From positions 1-46,564 of the forward strand of contig JAILCU010000078.1 in the NCBI GenBank assembly GCA_024690405.1: DNA of 46,564 bases. The letters are read 5' to 3'. The notes under the pieces were generated by a model. It worked only from the letters and a program-made list of their open reading frames with translations. It was not told where the DNA came from and ran no database searches. Below, in pieces: positions 6,914 through 14,267 of this stretch; the stretch's first letter is position 1; the number at the start of each line of letters is the position of its first letter. The position numbers and the translations under genes are program-made. The DNA comes from Bacteroidales bacterium. GTDB taxonomy: Bacteria > Bacteroidota > Bacteroidia > Bacteroidales > Bacteroidaceae.

Positions 6914-8602
6914 ATGGCAGACGACAAGAAGATTATCTTTTCGATGGTGGGCGTAAGCAAAACAATCCAGCAGACCCAGAAGCAGGTCCTGAAGAACATC
7001 TACCTGAGTTTCTTTTATGGCGCCAAGATTGGCATCATCGGCCTGAACGGCTCGGGTAAGTCCACCTTGTTGAAAATCATTGCCGGCCTCGACCAGAGTT
7101 ATCAGGGCAACGTCGTGTTTGCTCCGGGATACAGCGTAGGCTATTTACCGCAGGAACCTCAACTGGACGATACGAAGACAGTTCGCCAGGTGGTGGAAGA
7201 AGGCGTGCAGCATGTTGTGGACGCACTAGCGGAATACGAGGAAATCAACCAGAAGTTCGGTCTTCCCGAATACTATGAGGATGAAAACCGCATGAACCAT
7301 CTTTTTGCCCGCCAAGGCGAACTACAGGATATTATCGACGCAACCGATGCCTGGAACCTCGACACAAGGCTCAACCGCGCTATGGATGCACTGCGTTGTC
7401 CGCCAGCCGAACAGTTGTGTGCCCATCTCTCGGGAGGCGAACGGCGCAGGGTTGCGCTATGCCGTCTGTTGCTGCAGAAACCCGACGTGCTGCTCCTCGA
7501 CGAGCCCACCAATCACCTTGATGCTGAGAGTATCGACTGGCTGGAGCAACACCTGAACCAATACGAAGGCACGGTGATAGCCGTGACGCACGACCGTTAT
7601 TTCCTCGATGACGTGGCTGGCTGGATTCTCGAACTCGACCGTGGAGAAGGCATCCCCTGGCAAGGTAATTACTCCAGTTGGCTGGAACAGAAAAGCCGTA
7701 GGCTGGAACAGGAAGAGAAGACAGAATCGAAACGGCGCAAGACGCTGCAGCGCGAATTGGAATGGGTGAGGATGGCACCGAAGGCCCGTCAGGCTAAAGG
7801 CAAGGCGCGTCTGAGCAACTATGAGCGTATGCTCAACGAGGACCAGAAAGAGAAGGAACAGCGTCTGGAAATCTACATCCCCAGTGGTCCGCGCCTCGGC
7901 AACAAGGTGATAGAAGCCCACGGCTTGGCCAAGGCTTACGGCGACAAGGTCTTGTTCCGCGACCTGGATTTCACGTTGCCGCCTAATGGAATCGTGGGCG
8001 TGATAGGTCCGAACGGTGCCGGAAAGACGACGCTCTTCCGTTTGATTATGGGGCTGGAGCAGCCTGATGCGGGTACGTTTGAAGTGGGCGAGACGGTAAA
8101 ACTGGCATACGTGGACCAAAGTCACCACGATATCCATGCCGATGCCACTGTTTACCAGACCATTTCGCAGGGCAATGAACTGTTGCGTTTAGGAGGTCGT
8201 GACTTGAACGCACGCGCTTATCTCAGTCGCTTCAACTTCGCGGGTGCAGACCAGGAAAAGAAATGTGGCGTGCTTTCGGGCGGTGAGCGAAACCGTTTGC
8301 ATCTGGCCATGGCGTTGAAGGAGGAAGGTAATGTACTGTTGCTTGACGAACCAACAAATGACATCGACGTGAACACACTCAGGGCGCTGGAGGAAGGTCT
8401 GGAGTCATTTGCCGGTTGTGCCGTCGTTATCAGTCACGACCGTTGGTTCCTTGACCGCATCTGTACGCATATCCTCGCTTTCGAGGGCGATGGCCACGTC
8501 TTCTTCTTCGAGGGCTCGTATACGGACTACGAAGCCAATAAGTTGAAGCGGTTGGGACTCGAGGAACCGAAGCGTATCAGATATAGGAAACTGGAGGAAT
8601 GA
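6914..8602 (+). CDS. ettA: ABC-F translation factor, EttA type
   Basis: A 562-residue ABC-F protein with two ATPase domains and no membrane segment. The first has Walker A GLNGSGKS (43-50), signature LSGGE (172-176) and LLLDEPTNHLDAES. The linker is rich in charged residues (KSRRLEQEEKTESKRRKTLQ). The second has Walker A GPNGAGKT (365-372), LSGGERNRL and the EttA-like LLLDEPTNDIDVNT. Length and this second Walker B wording match EttA, which binds the ribosomal E site and gates entry into elongation according to ATP/ADP. The A-rich leader before the ATG at 6914 contains a repeated AACCTATAACC (6872-6882 and 6886-6896). It appears to be a single-gene unit. Confidence 0.9.
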   Translation: MADDKKIIFSMVGVSKTIQQTQKQVLKNIYLSFFYGAKIGIIGLNGSGKSTLLKIIAGLDQSYQGNVVFAPGYSVGYLPQEPQLDDTKTVRQVVEEGVQHVVDALAEYEEINQKFGLPEYYEDENRMNHLFARQGELQDIIDATDAWNLDTRLNRAMDALRCPPAEQLCAHLSGGERRRVALCRLLLQKPDVLLLDEPTNHLDAESIDWLEQHLNQYEGTVIAVTHDRYFLDDVAGWILELDRGEGIPWQGNYSSWLEQKSRRLEQEEKTESKRRKTLQRELEWVRMAPKARQAKGKARLSNYERMLNEDQKEKEQRLEIYIPSGPRLGNKVIEAHGLAKAYGDKVLFRDLDFTLPPNGIVGVIGPNGAGKTTLFRLIMGLEQPDAGTFEVGETVKLAYVDQSHHDIHADATVYQTISQGNELLRLGGRDLNARAYLSRFNFAGADQEKKCGVLSGGERNRLHLAMALKEEGNVLLLDEPTNDIDVNTLRALEEGLESFAGCAVVISHDRWFLDRICTHILAFEGDGHVFFFEGSYTDYEANKLKRLGLEEPKRIRYRKLEE

Positions 8603-8638
8603 GAGAGGAAGGGGCTTTGCTCTTTAGTAGAGAGAGAC

Positions 8639-8774
8639 GGTTGAACAGAGATGATGGTTAGTCGGAGATGATGGTTGGATGGAGATGATGGTTGGATGGA
8701 GATGATGGTTAGTCGGAGATGATGGTGAGTCGGAGATGATGGTTGAACAGAGATGATGGTTGGATGGAGATGGG
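8639..8774. repeat. 17-bp tandem repeat, eight copies
   Basis: Eight contiguous 17-base copies of GGTTNGNNNGGAGATGAT type run from 8639 to 8774. At least four variants of the first half are interspersed (GGTTGGATG, GGTTAGTCG, GGTGAGTCG, GGTTGAACA), while the GAGATGAT half is constant until the last copy. The block ends directly at the TAA of the DUF4375 gene (8776-8778) and fills the gap between convergent genes. The period is not a multiple of three. Confidence 0.93.
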
Positions 8775-8775
8775 G

Positions 8776-9309
8776 TTAGGCGGGGGAAACGAAATCCTTT
8801 ATGTGTTCATCGACGTAGTGGGCAATCAGGGCTGTGATGGTTTCTTCTGTTCCTACGAATTCATCGTCGAGGTCGTCGAACTCCGGATATTGTTCATACA
8901 GCGCCATGAACTCCTCATCGGTGCAAGGCTTGGTGAGTTCTTCGCCGTATTTCTCGAAGAGTTTACGCCCTTTGTACAGGAGTTTGGAGAAATCGTGGAG
9001 GACGGTGGTACCAGTCTCTGCTTCTGTCTCCTGCCCCCAAAGGCGTATGGCTTTGGCAAAGGGATTGAGGAAGATGAAAGGGCCGAGACCGTTGTGGATG
9101 AGTTGGATGAAACCGCCATCCATGACTTCTTCGTGCAGCATCTGATAGGCCAGAAGGGTTATTTGGTCCCCGGTAAGGCGGGACATACTCTCGGCATTGA
9201 GTTCGCCACCGACGGAATGGAGGGTCGCATCAGTGATGAGGTTGATGAACTCGTCCATACCGGCGCCGGCAGCGTGGATGAGTTCTTGTTCGGGAATGGT
9301 GGGTGTCAT
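8776..9309 (-). CDS. DUF4375 (DMP19-like) protein
   Basis: A 177-residue acidic soluble protein. The segment MDGGFIQLIHNGLG...NPFAKAIRLWG matches the DMP19/DUF4375 family core, in which a Gly-Gly-Phe and Asn-Gly pattern is followed by a helix of small residues. The ATG at 9309 is preferred to the GTG at 9318. No catalytic residues are evident; DMP19 itself is a neisserial DNA-mimic protein, but that activity should not be transferred to this distant relative. It lies downstream of metH on the same strand, separated by the 32-bp repeat block. The function is unknown. Confidence 0.7.
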   Translation of the reverse strand: MTPTIPEQELIHAAGAGMDEFINLITDATLHSVGGELNAESMSRLTGDQITLLAYQMLHEEVMDGGFIQLIHNGLGPFIFLNPFAKAIRLWGQETEAETGTTVLHDFSKLLYKGRKLFEKYGEELTKPCTDEEFMALYEQYPEFDDLDDEFVGTEETITALIAHYVDEHIKDFVSPA

Positions 9310-9322
9310 AGCGTTCACAATG

Positions 9323-9450
9323 CTTAATGATGGGATTTAGAAGAAGTTGTGTTTCTTAATGATGGGATTTAGAAGAAGTTGTGTTTCTTAATGATGGGAT
9401 TTAGAAGAAGTTGTGTTCCTTAATGATGGGATTTAGAAGAAGTTGTGTTT
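9323..9450. repeat. 32-bp tandem repeat copied from the metH 3' end
   Basis: Four copies lie at 9323-9354, 9355-9386, 9387-9418 and 9419-9450, with only one substitution visible (T to C in the third). The last copy includes the final codons and stop of metH (Lys-Lys-His-Asn-Phe-Phe-stop on the minus strand, 9433-9450). The other three therefore carry relic copies of the same C-terminal codons plus TAA. Confidence 0.95.
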
Positions 9451-12252
9451 CTTTGCCCGGGCTTCCTCTATGGAGAGAAGGTTGTCAGCCTCGTCTGCAA
9501 TCGCCTTGGAGCGCAACGAGGCTTGTTCGGCTTTCAGGGCTTCGGTCGCTTCCGCGGAGGTCTCAGGATTGAGGAACGGAGCAGCCATGGGGGCATTCTG
9601 AGAGGCGTCGCAGACATGAAGCACAGGCCCGCTGTAGGCCGGTGCAATCTTCAGTGCGGTGTGGAGGGCGCTGGTCGTAGCGCCACCTATCATCACGGGG
9701 ACGCGGATACCTGCTTGATCGAGGAGGTGAACAACATGAACCATCTCTTCGAGGGAAGGGGTAATCAGGCCAGAAAGACCAATAACGTCGGGGTGGGTTT
9801 CCAATGCTTGCTGGACAATAGTCTCGGCCGCGACCATCACACCAAGGTCGATGACCTGATAACCGTTGCAAGCCATCACGGTAGCAACGATGTTCTTGCC
9901 GATATCGTGCACATCGCCTTTGACTGTAGCCACAAGGATGGTGGGAGAGGAACTGGGCGAAGATGGAGCGGAAGGGGACGAAGCGCCGGCTTGTGTGGAT
10001 ACGGACGTGCGCTGTGCTTCGATGGCAGGCTGCAGGATTTCGACGGCCCGCTTCATCGTGCGGGCGGTCTTCACCACTTGCGGCAAAAACATTTTTCCCT
10101 CGCCGAAGAGGCGTCCTACGAGATTCATGCCTTGCATGAGGGGGCCTTCGATGATAGCCACAGGGGAGGGATAGGTCTGCAGGGCTTCGTGCAGATCGGC
10201 TTCGAGCGTATCAGTGGCGCCGCGTCGGAGGGCTTCAATCAGTCGTTCCTCGACGCTTTTTGAGACGCAGAAGCCCGGTCCAGTGGTCGCCGTTGAAACA
10301 GGCTGTTCTGCGGCCTTGGCCTGCTCAGCCTCTGCTGCCATCCGTTCGGCCATTGCCGTGAGGCGTTCGCATGCATCAGCACGCCGAGCCAGCACCGCAT
10401 CCTCGATGACCGTCAGTTCCTTGGGCGGGATATCGGCGTAAGTGACTGCGGTTGCCGGATTTACGATGGCCATGTCCATGCCTGCCAGACGGGCATGATA
10501 GAGGAAGACCGCGTGGATAGATTCGCGCAACTTGTTATTGCCCCGGAAAGAGAAACTGAGGTTGCTGACTCCGCCACTGACGTGAGCACCCGGGAGGTTT
10601 GCCTTGATCCAGGCGGTAGCCTGAATGAAATTGATGGCATAGCGGTCGTGCTCAGGCATACCCGTTGCAATAGCAAGGATATTGGGGTCGAAGATAATAT
10701 CACCGGGCGGGAAGTGGAGACGCTCGGTAAGCAGGTCGTAAGCGCGCTGACACACACTGGTTCGCCGCTCAAATGTGGTGGCTTGTCCTTCTTCGTCGAA
10801 AGCCATCACGATGACTGCTGCACCGAGGCGTTGAATCTCTCGGGCATGCTCGAGGAAGACCTCCTCGCCCTCTTTCAGGGAGATGCTATTGACGATGCAT
10901 TTGCCTTGGATGCAGCCCAAAGCCGCCCGGATCACCTCCCAACGGCTGGAATCTATCATGAAAGGAACGCGGCAGATGTCGGGTTCGGCTGCCAAGAGGT
11001 TGAGAAAATGGCACATCTCGTAGCGGGTGTCGAGAAGTCCGTCGTCAAGATTGATATCGAGAACCAGTGCCCCGTCTTCGACCTGACGGCGTGCGATGGT
11101 CACAGCTTCGTCGTAGTTCTTTTCCTTGATCAGCCGCAGGAACTTGCGCGAGCCTGCGACGTTGCAGCGCTCTCCAACGTTTACGAAAGCCACTTCGGGC
11201 GTCAGCAGGAGCGGTGAGAGTCCGGACAGACGGAGAGAGGCCTTATCGGGTGCTGGCTGTGCTGGAGTACTAACAGTCCGGACCTCTTTCAACAAAGCCG
11301 CCAGGGCACTGATGTGCGCATCTGTTGTGCCGCAACAGCCTCCCACGATATCCACAAGGCCTTCTTCGAGGAACGGTCGTATGTGCTGGGCCATGGTTGC
11401 GGGCGTCTCTTCGTACTCACCCATCTGGTTGGGCAGGCCGGCATTGGGGTAGGCACTAATATAAATAGGAACGGGCGCGTGCGCGTTGTGATGATTCACA
11501 ATCTGGCGCAAGGTGCGCAGATGGGGGAGCATATCCGTAGCGCCGAAGGAACAGTTGAGCCCAACGCTCAACAAGTTACGTGCATGGGCAACAGAGATGA
11601 AGAACGCCTCAAGGGTCTGACCGCTCAGGAGCCGGCCGGCACGGTCGTTGACGGTTGCACTGAGCATAATGGGTACATCCCGCCCCGTGGCTCTCATGGC
11701 CTGGTCTGCTGCAAAAATGGCAGCCTTGGCGTTAAGCGTATCGAAGATGGTCTCGATGAGGAACGCATCAACTCCGGCACGCAGAAGGGCCGTCATCTGT
11801 TCGGCATAGGCGGCAACCAGTTCGTCGAAGGTGATGGCACGCAAAGCCGGGTCGTTGATGTCGGGACTCATGGAGAGCGACTTACTCGTCGGACCTATCG
11901 AGGCGGCTATGAAGATTTGCCGGTCCTGGGCGTCGGGGTGCGCGGCAGTGTAGGATGCTATGGCTTGGCGGGCGATGTCCACGGCTGCCGTGTTAATGGC
12001 CTCCACCAGGTGCGCGTTGCCGCTGTCTTCGAGGGAGATGCGCTGGGCGTTGAAGGTGTTGGTGGTGAGGATGTCGGCACCTGCTTCGAGATACCGGCGA
12101 TGAATATCCCCGATGATGTCCGGACGATGCAGGCAGAGTAAATCGTTGTTGCCGATTCGCTGGCCATAGGACTGGATTATCGTTCCCATTGCTCCGTCAA
12201 GGAGAAGAGGGGCATGTGCGATGAGGGCTGAATGGAGTGGGGTGGGGGGCAT
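9433..12252 (-). CDS. metH: Cobalamin-dependent methionine synthase lacking the reactivation domain
   Basis: A 939-residue enzyme moving the methyl group of methyltetrahydrofolate to homocysteine through cobalamin. Homocysteine domain: LLLDGAMGT, then zinc ligands C234, C306 and C307 (GLNCSFG; GGCCGTT). Pterin domain from about 390 (FVNVGERCNVAGSRKF). Cobalamin cap and Rossmann modules follow, with KGDVHDIGKN placing the cobalt-ligand His at 782. The protein stops at about the linker (LLSIEEARAKKHNFF) where E. coli MetH begins its roughly 330-residue AdoMet-binding activation domain. A Ser/Pro/Ala-rich stretch of about 24 residues (about 747-770) sits before the Rossmann module. The frame is open to 12384, but ATG 12252, four bases after the smpB stop, fits both family start and operon spacing. 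Confidence 0.93.
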   Translation of the reverse strand: MPPTPLHSALIAHAPLLLDGAMGTIIQSYGQRIGNNDLLCLHRPDIIGDIHRRYLEAGADILTTNTFNAQRISLEDSGNAHLVEAINTAAVDIARQAIASYTAAHPDAQDRQIFIAASIGPTSKSLSMSPDINDPALRAITFDELVAAYAEQMTALLRAGVDAFLIETIFDTLNAKAAIFAADQAMRATGRDVPIMLSATVNDRAGRLLSGQTLEAFFISVAHARNLLSVGLNCSFGATDMLPHLRTLRQIVNHHNAHAPVPIYISAYPNAGLPNQMGEYEETPATMAQHIRPFLEEGLVDIVGGCCGTTDAHISALAALLKEVRTVSTPAQPAPDKASLRLSGLSPLLLTPEVAFVNVGERCNVAGSRKFLRLIKEKNYDEAVTIARRQVEDGALVLDINLDDGLLDTRYEMCHFLNLLAAEPDICRVPFMIDSSRWEVIRAALGCIQGKCIVNSISLKEGEEVFLEHAREIQRLGAAVIVMAFDEEGQATTFERRTSVCQRAYDLLTERLHFPPGDIIFDPNILAIATGMPEHDRYAINFIQATAWIKANLPGAHVSGGVSNLSFSFRGNNKLRESIHAVFLYHARLAGMDMAIVNPATAVTYADIPPKELTVIEDAVLARRADACERLTAMAERMAAEAEQAKAAEQPVSTATTGPGFCVSKSVEERLIEALRRGATDTLEADLHEALQTYPSPVAIIEGPLMQGMNLVGRLFGEGKMFLPQVVKTARTMKRAVEILQPAIEAQRTSVSTQAGASSPSAPSSPSSSPTILVATVKGDVHDIGKNIVATVMACNGYQVIDLGVMVAAETIVQQALETHPDVIGLSGLITPSLEEMVHVVHLLDQAGIRVPVMIGGATTSALHTALKIAPAYSGPVLHVCDASQNAPMAAPFLNPETSAEATEALKAEQASLRSKAIADEADNLLSIEEARAKKHNFF

Positions 12253-12256
12253 GTGC

Positions 12257-12724
12257 TCAATAGTTGTGTTTGAATTCGCGGTCAATGGCCCGGCGGTCTT
12301 CCTTTTCCTTGAGGGTCTCGCGTTTATCGAAACTGTGCTTACCGCGGGCGAGATAGATGTCGAGTTTGGCGCGGCCGTTCTCATCGATGAAGAGGAGCGT
12401 GGGAACGATGGTCATGCCAGGGCTTTTGGTCGCATTTTGCAAGCGTCGTATTTCGCGGCGGTTGAGCAGGAGCTTGCGGTCGCGGCGGGCAGCGTGATTG
12501 TTGTAGGTGCCGTAGAAATACTGGGCAATATTCATGTTCTTGACCCATACCTCTCCGCCTAAGATGGTGCAATAGGTGTCAACGAGACTCGCCTTGCCGA
12601 GGCGGATACTTTTGATTTCCGTTCCCGTGAGCACCAGTCCGGCCGTGTATTTCTCCATGAGGAAGTAGTCAAACTCAGCCTTGCGGTTCTTGATATTGAT
12701 GGTTTTCTGTTTCTCTTTTGCCAT
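12257..12724 (-). CDS. smpB: SsrA-binding protein SmpB
   Basis: A 155-residue tmRNA partner needed for trans-translation and rescue of stalled ribosomes. The core is intact: [48 protein letters not shown] and the basic C-terminal tail [17 protein letters not shown] that enters the mRNA channel. It starts at ATG 12724 and its stop is four bases before metH, indicating co-transcription. Confidence 0.96.
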   Translation of the reverse strand: MAKEKQKTINIKNRKAEFDYFLMEKYTAGLVLTGTEIKSIRLGKASLVDTYCTILGGEVWVKNMNIAQYFYGTYNNHAARRDRKLLLNRREIRRLQNATKSPGMTIVPTLLFIDENGRAKLDIYLARGKHSFDKRETLKEKEDRRAIDREFKHNY

Positions 12725-12743
12725 AGGATATTGTCCTTATGCG

Positions 12744-12809
12744 ACCTCCCCCAAAGCGGAGGGGCAACGAATCATCAGAATGCGTGTACCCCTCCCCCTT
12801 GGGGGAGGT
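12744..12809. repeat. Paired G/C-rich palindromes (REP-like)
   Basis: CCTCCCCC-TT-GGGGGAGG (12791-12808) is a perfect 8-bp stem. About 40 bases earlier, ACCTCCCCCAAAGCGGAGGGG (12744-12764) forms a similar imperfect hairpin, and ACCTCCCCC at 12744 also pairs with GGGGGAGGT at 12801-12809. Two related hairpins flanking a short spacer resemble the paired form of repetitive extragenic palindromes. It lies between ribH and smpB and may shape their shared mRNA. Confidence 0.6.
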
Positions 12810-12825
12810 CAGGAGGGGAGTTCTC

Positions 12826-13314
12826 TTATTTGTTCTGTGCGTAAGCCACCATCTTGATGGCAGTAACGGCACATTCAGTTCCCTTGTTGCCGAGCATCCC
12901 GCCAGTGCGTGCCTCGGCTTGTTCGTTGTTGTTGCAGGTGAGAAGCCCGTACACGACAGGCATCTTTCCACGTAAGTTCAGTTCGGCCAGACCTTGTGTC
13001 GTGCCCTGGCAGATGTAATCGAAATGCGGCGTATCACCACGTATCACACAACCGATGGCGATGACAGCATCAACGGGAGCGTTGTCCACCATCCAAGTGG
13101 CGCCGTAGATGAGTTCGAAACTGCCAGGCACATGCTTGACCAGAATGTCCTCAACGCGCACGCCGTGTTGTTTCAGCGTTTCGATGGCAGCGTCGGCCAT
13201 GGAATAGGTGAAACGGTCGTTCCAGGCGGCCACTACGATACCAAAGCGCATTCCCTTCGCAGGGGGGACGGTAGCAGGGTCGTAATCTGAGAGATGATGG
13301 AAAGCGGTAGCCAC
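12826..13314 (-). CDS. ribH: 6,7-dimethyl-8-ribityllumazine synthase
   Basis: A 162-residue enzyme condensing the ribityl-aminouracil with dihydroxybutanone phosphate in the penultimate step of riboflavin synthesis. Signature segments are [17 protein letters not shown] (62-68), [13 protein letters not shown] (catalytic H97) and GMLGNKGTE. The start is a GTG at 13314; an in-frame stop lies five codons upstream and the only ATG (13251) would remove the first strand region. It follows the TPR gene on the same strand by 48 bases and precedes smpB by about 100 bases. Other rib genes are not nearby. Confidence 0.95.
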   Translation of the reverse strand: MATAFHHLSDYDPATVPPAKGMRFGIVVAAWNDRFTYSMADAAIETLKQHGVRVEDILVKHVPGSFELIYGATWMVDNAPVDAVIAIGCVIRGDTPHFDYICQGTTQGLAELNLRGKMPVVYGLLTCNNNEQAEARTGGMLGNKGTECAVTAIKMVAYAQNK

Positions 13315-13362
13315 GTCAATCGGTGTTTATTTGTGAAATAAAAAAGGTAGGAACGTATCCGG

Positions 13363-14043
13363 TTACTTGCTTACGCGTTCGATGTAACGGTCGATTTCCT
13401 GCTGCTGCACAGCCATGGAATTGACGTACTTCGTCTTGACTTCGTTGTAGAGTTTCAGAGCCTCTTCGGGGTTTCCTTCAGCCTCATAGAGCTCACCGGC
13501 CTGAATCAGGTAGATGGGTGAGAGACTACCGTTGTCGGCTGTCTTGGCAGCCTGAAGGAGGGTCTTGATCGCCTTGTCGTTTTGTCCGAGGTTGGCATAA
13601 ACATTTCCGAGGGCACCGAGGGCAGCGGGTGAGATCATCGCATCGTCCTGCTGGTCGAAGTCCTCGAGCCACTTGGCAGCGTCCTCGAACTTCTCGAGTT
13701 GCGCATAGCACAAACCGGCATACAACTTAGCCAGATTACCAGCCTTGGTGCTGCCGTATTCGTCGGCCACCTTCAGGAAACCGAGGCAGCCCTGTCCGTC
13801 GCCGTCGAGAGCCTTGTCATAAGTCTCGCTCAAGAAGAGTTCCTCGCAGGATGCCAGGGCCTCGTTGGCCTTCTGCTCGCGTGGATTCTTGATGAACTGA
13901 ACGTAGCAGATGATGGCTGCTGCAATCACGACAATTGCGCAGATACCATAGAGAATGTGCTTCTTGTACTTCTCAAAAAATGCTTCAGTTTTTGTCACGG
14001 CTTCGATGTTCTCGACAGCCTGCTTTTCATTTTTCTTTGCCAT
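13363..14043 (-). CDS. Membrane-anchored tetratricopeptide repeat protein
   Basis: A 226-residue protein with a short charged cytoplasmic N-terminus, one membrane helix at about 30-51 (HILYGICAIVVIAAAIICYV) and a helical periplasmic part with TPR-like pairs (LAKLYAGLCYAQLEKFEDA; ALGNVYANLGQNDKAIK; AGELYEAEGNPEEALK). This topology resembles YfgM-type TPR proteins, which assist periplasmic protein folding or complex assembly, but identity at that level cannot be judged here. ATG 14043 is used; the longer frame runs into the promoter at 14130-14160. It heads the minus-strand run leading to ribH, smpB and metH, a conserved kind of Bacteroidales neighbourhood opposite recF. Confidence 0.85.
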   Translation of the reverse strand: MAKKNEKQAVENIEAVTKTEAFFEKYKKHILYGICAIVVIAAAIICYVQFIKNPREQKANEALASCEELFLSETYDKALDGDGQGCLGFLKVADEYGSTKAGNLAKLYAGLCYAQLEKFEDAAKWLEDFDQQDDAMISPAALGALGNVYANLGQNDKAIKTLLQAAKTADNGSLSPIYLIQAGELYEAEGNPEEALKLYNEVKTKYVNSMAVQQQEIDRYIERVSK

Positions 14044-14129
14044 TGTAATTATAGTTTTAATTGTCTTTTTCTGAAGGAATGATGTCGTCCCGTAGGATTT
14101 CTTGTCGCAGATGTCTGCAAAAAGCGGTG

Positions 14130-14160
14130 CAAAAGTAGTTAAAATCTTTGGTTCGTTCAA
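14130..14160 (-). promoter_or_regulatory. Promoter of the TPR-ribH run
   Basis: On the minus strand TTG (14158-14160) is followed after 20 bases by TACTTTTG (14130-14137), a good Bacteroidetes match. The leader to ATG 14043 would be about 80 bases. Confidence 0.6.
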
Positions 14161-14232
14161 CTTTTCGGTGCATTATTTCCTTTTTTTTGAGTAGAAAAGG
14201 TTAAATAGTGGTGCTAATTCGCAATTTTACAT

Positions 14233-14240
14233 TAACTTTG
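14233..14240 (+). promoter_or_regulatory. -7 element of recF promoter
   Basis: TAACTTTG matches TAnnTTTG and lies 27 bases before the recF ATG. I see no convincing TTTG at the expected upstream distance. Confidence 0.5.
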
Positions 14241-14267
14241 CACCGCTTTTTGCAGTTCACAGCGTTT

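Larger units (their letters stand above)
14115..14255. repeat. 19-bp inverted repeat at the two divergent promoters
   Basis: CTGCAAAAAGCGGTGCAAA at 14115-14133 is the exact reverse complement of TTTGCACCGCTTTTTGCAG at 14237-14255. Each arm begins within the -7 element of its own promoter and covers the presumed first transcribed bases, so both divergent transcripts would start with nearly the same sequence. Confidence 0.85.

Noticed and set aside
8743..9327. Long plus-strand frame opposite the DUF4375 gene
   Set aside because: It is antisense to a gene with a recognisable domain, and it starts inside the 17-bp repeats.
9450..9560. metH as a frameshifted gene with its activation domain further downstream
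   Set aside because: The sequence after the stop is the 32-bp repeat and then the DUF4375 gene; no frame encodes an activation domain.
10495..12141. Long plus-strand frames opposite metH
   Set aside because: They arise from the codon bias of metH; no domain or start context is seen.
13251..13314. Internal ATG as the ribH start
   Set aside because: It would leave the N-terminal arm missing; the GTG at 13314 fits the family length better.
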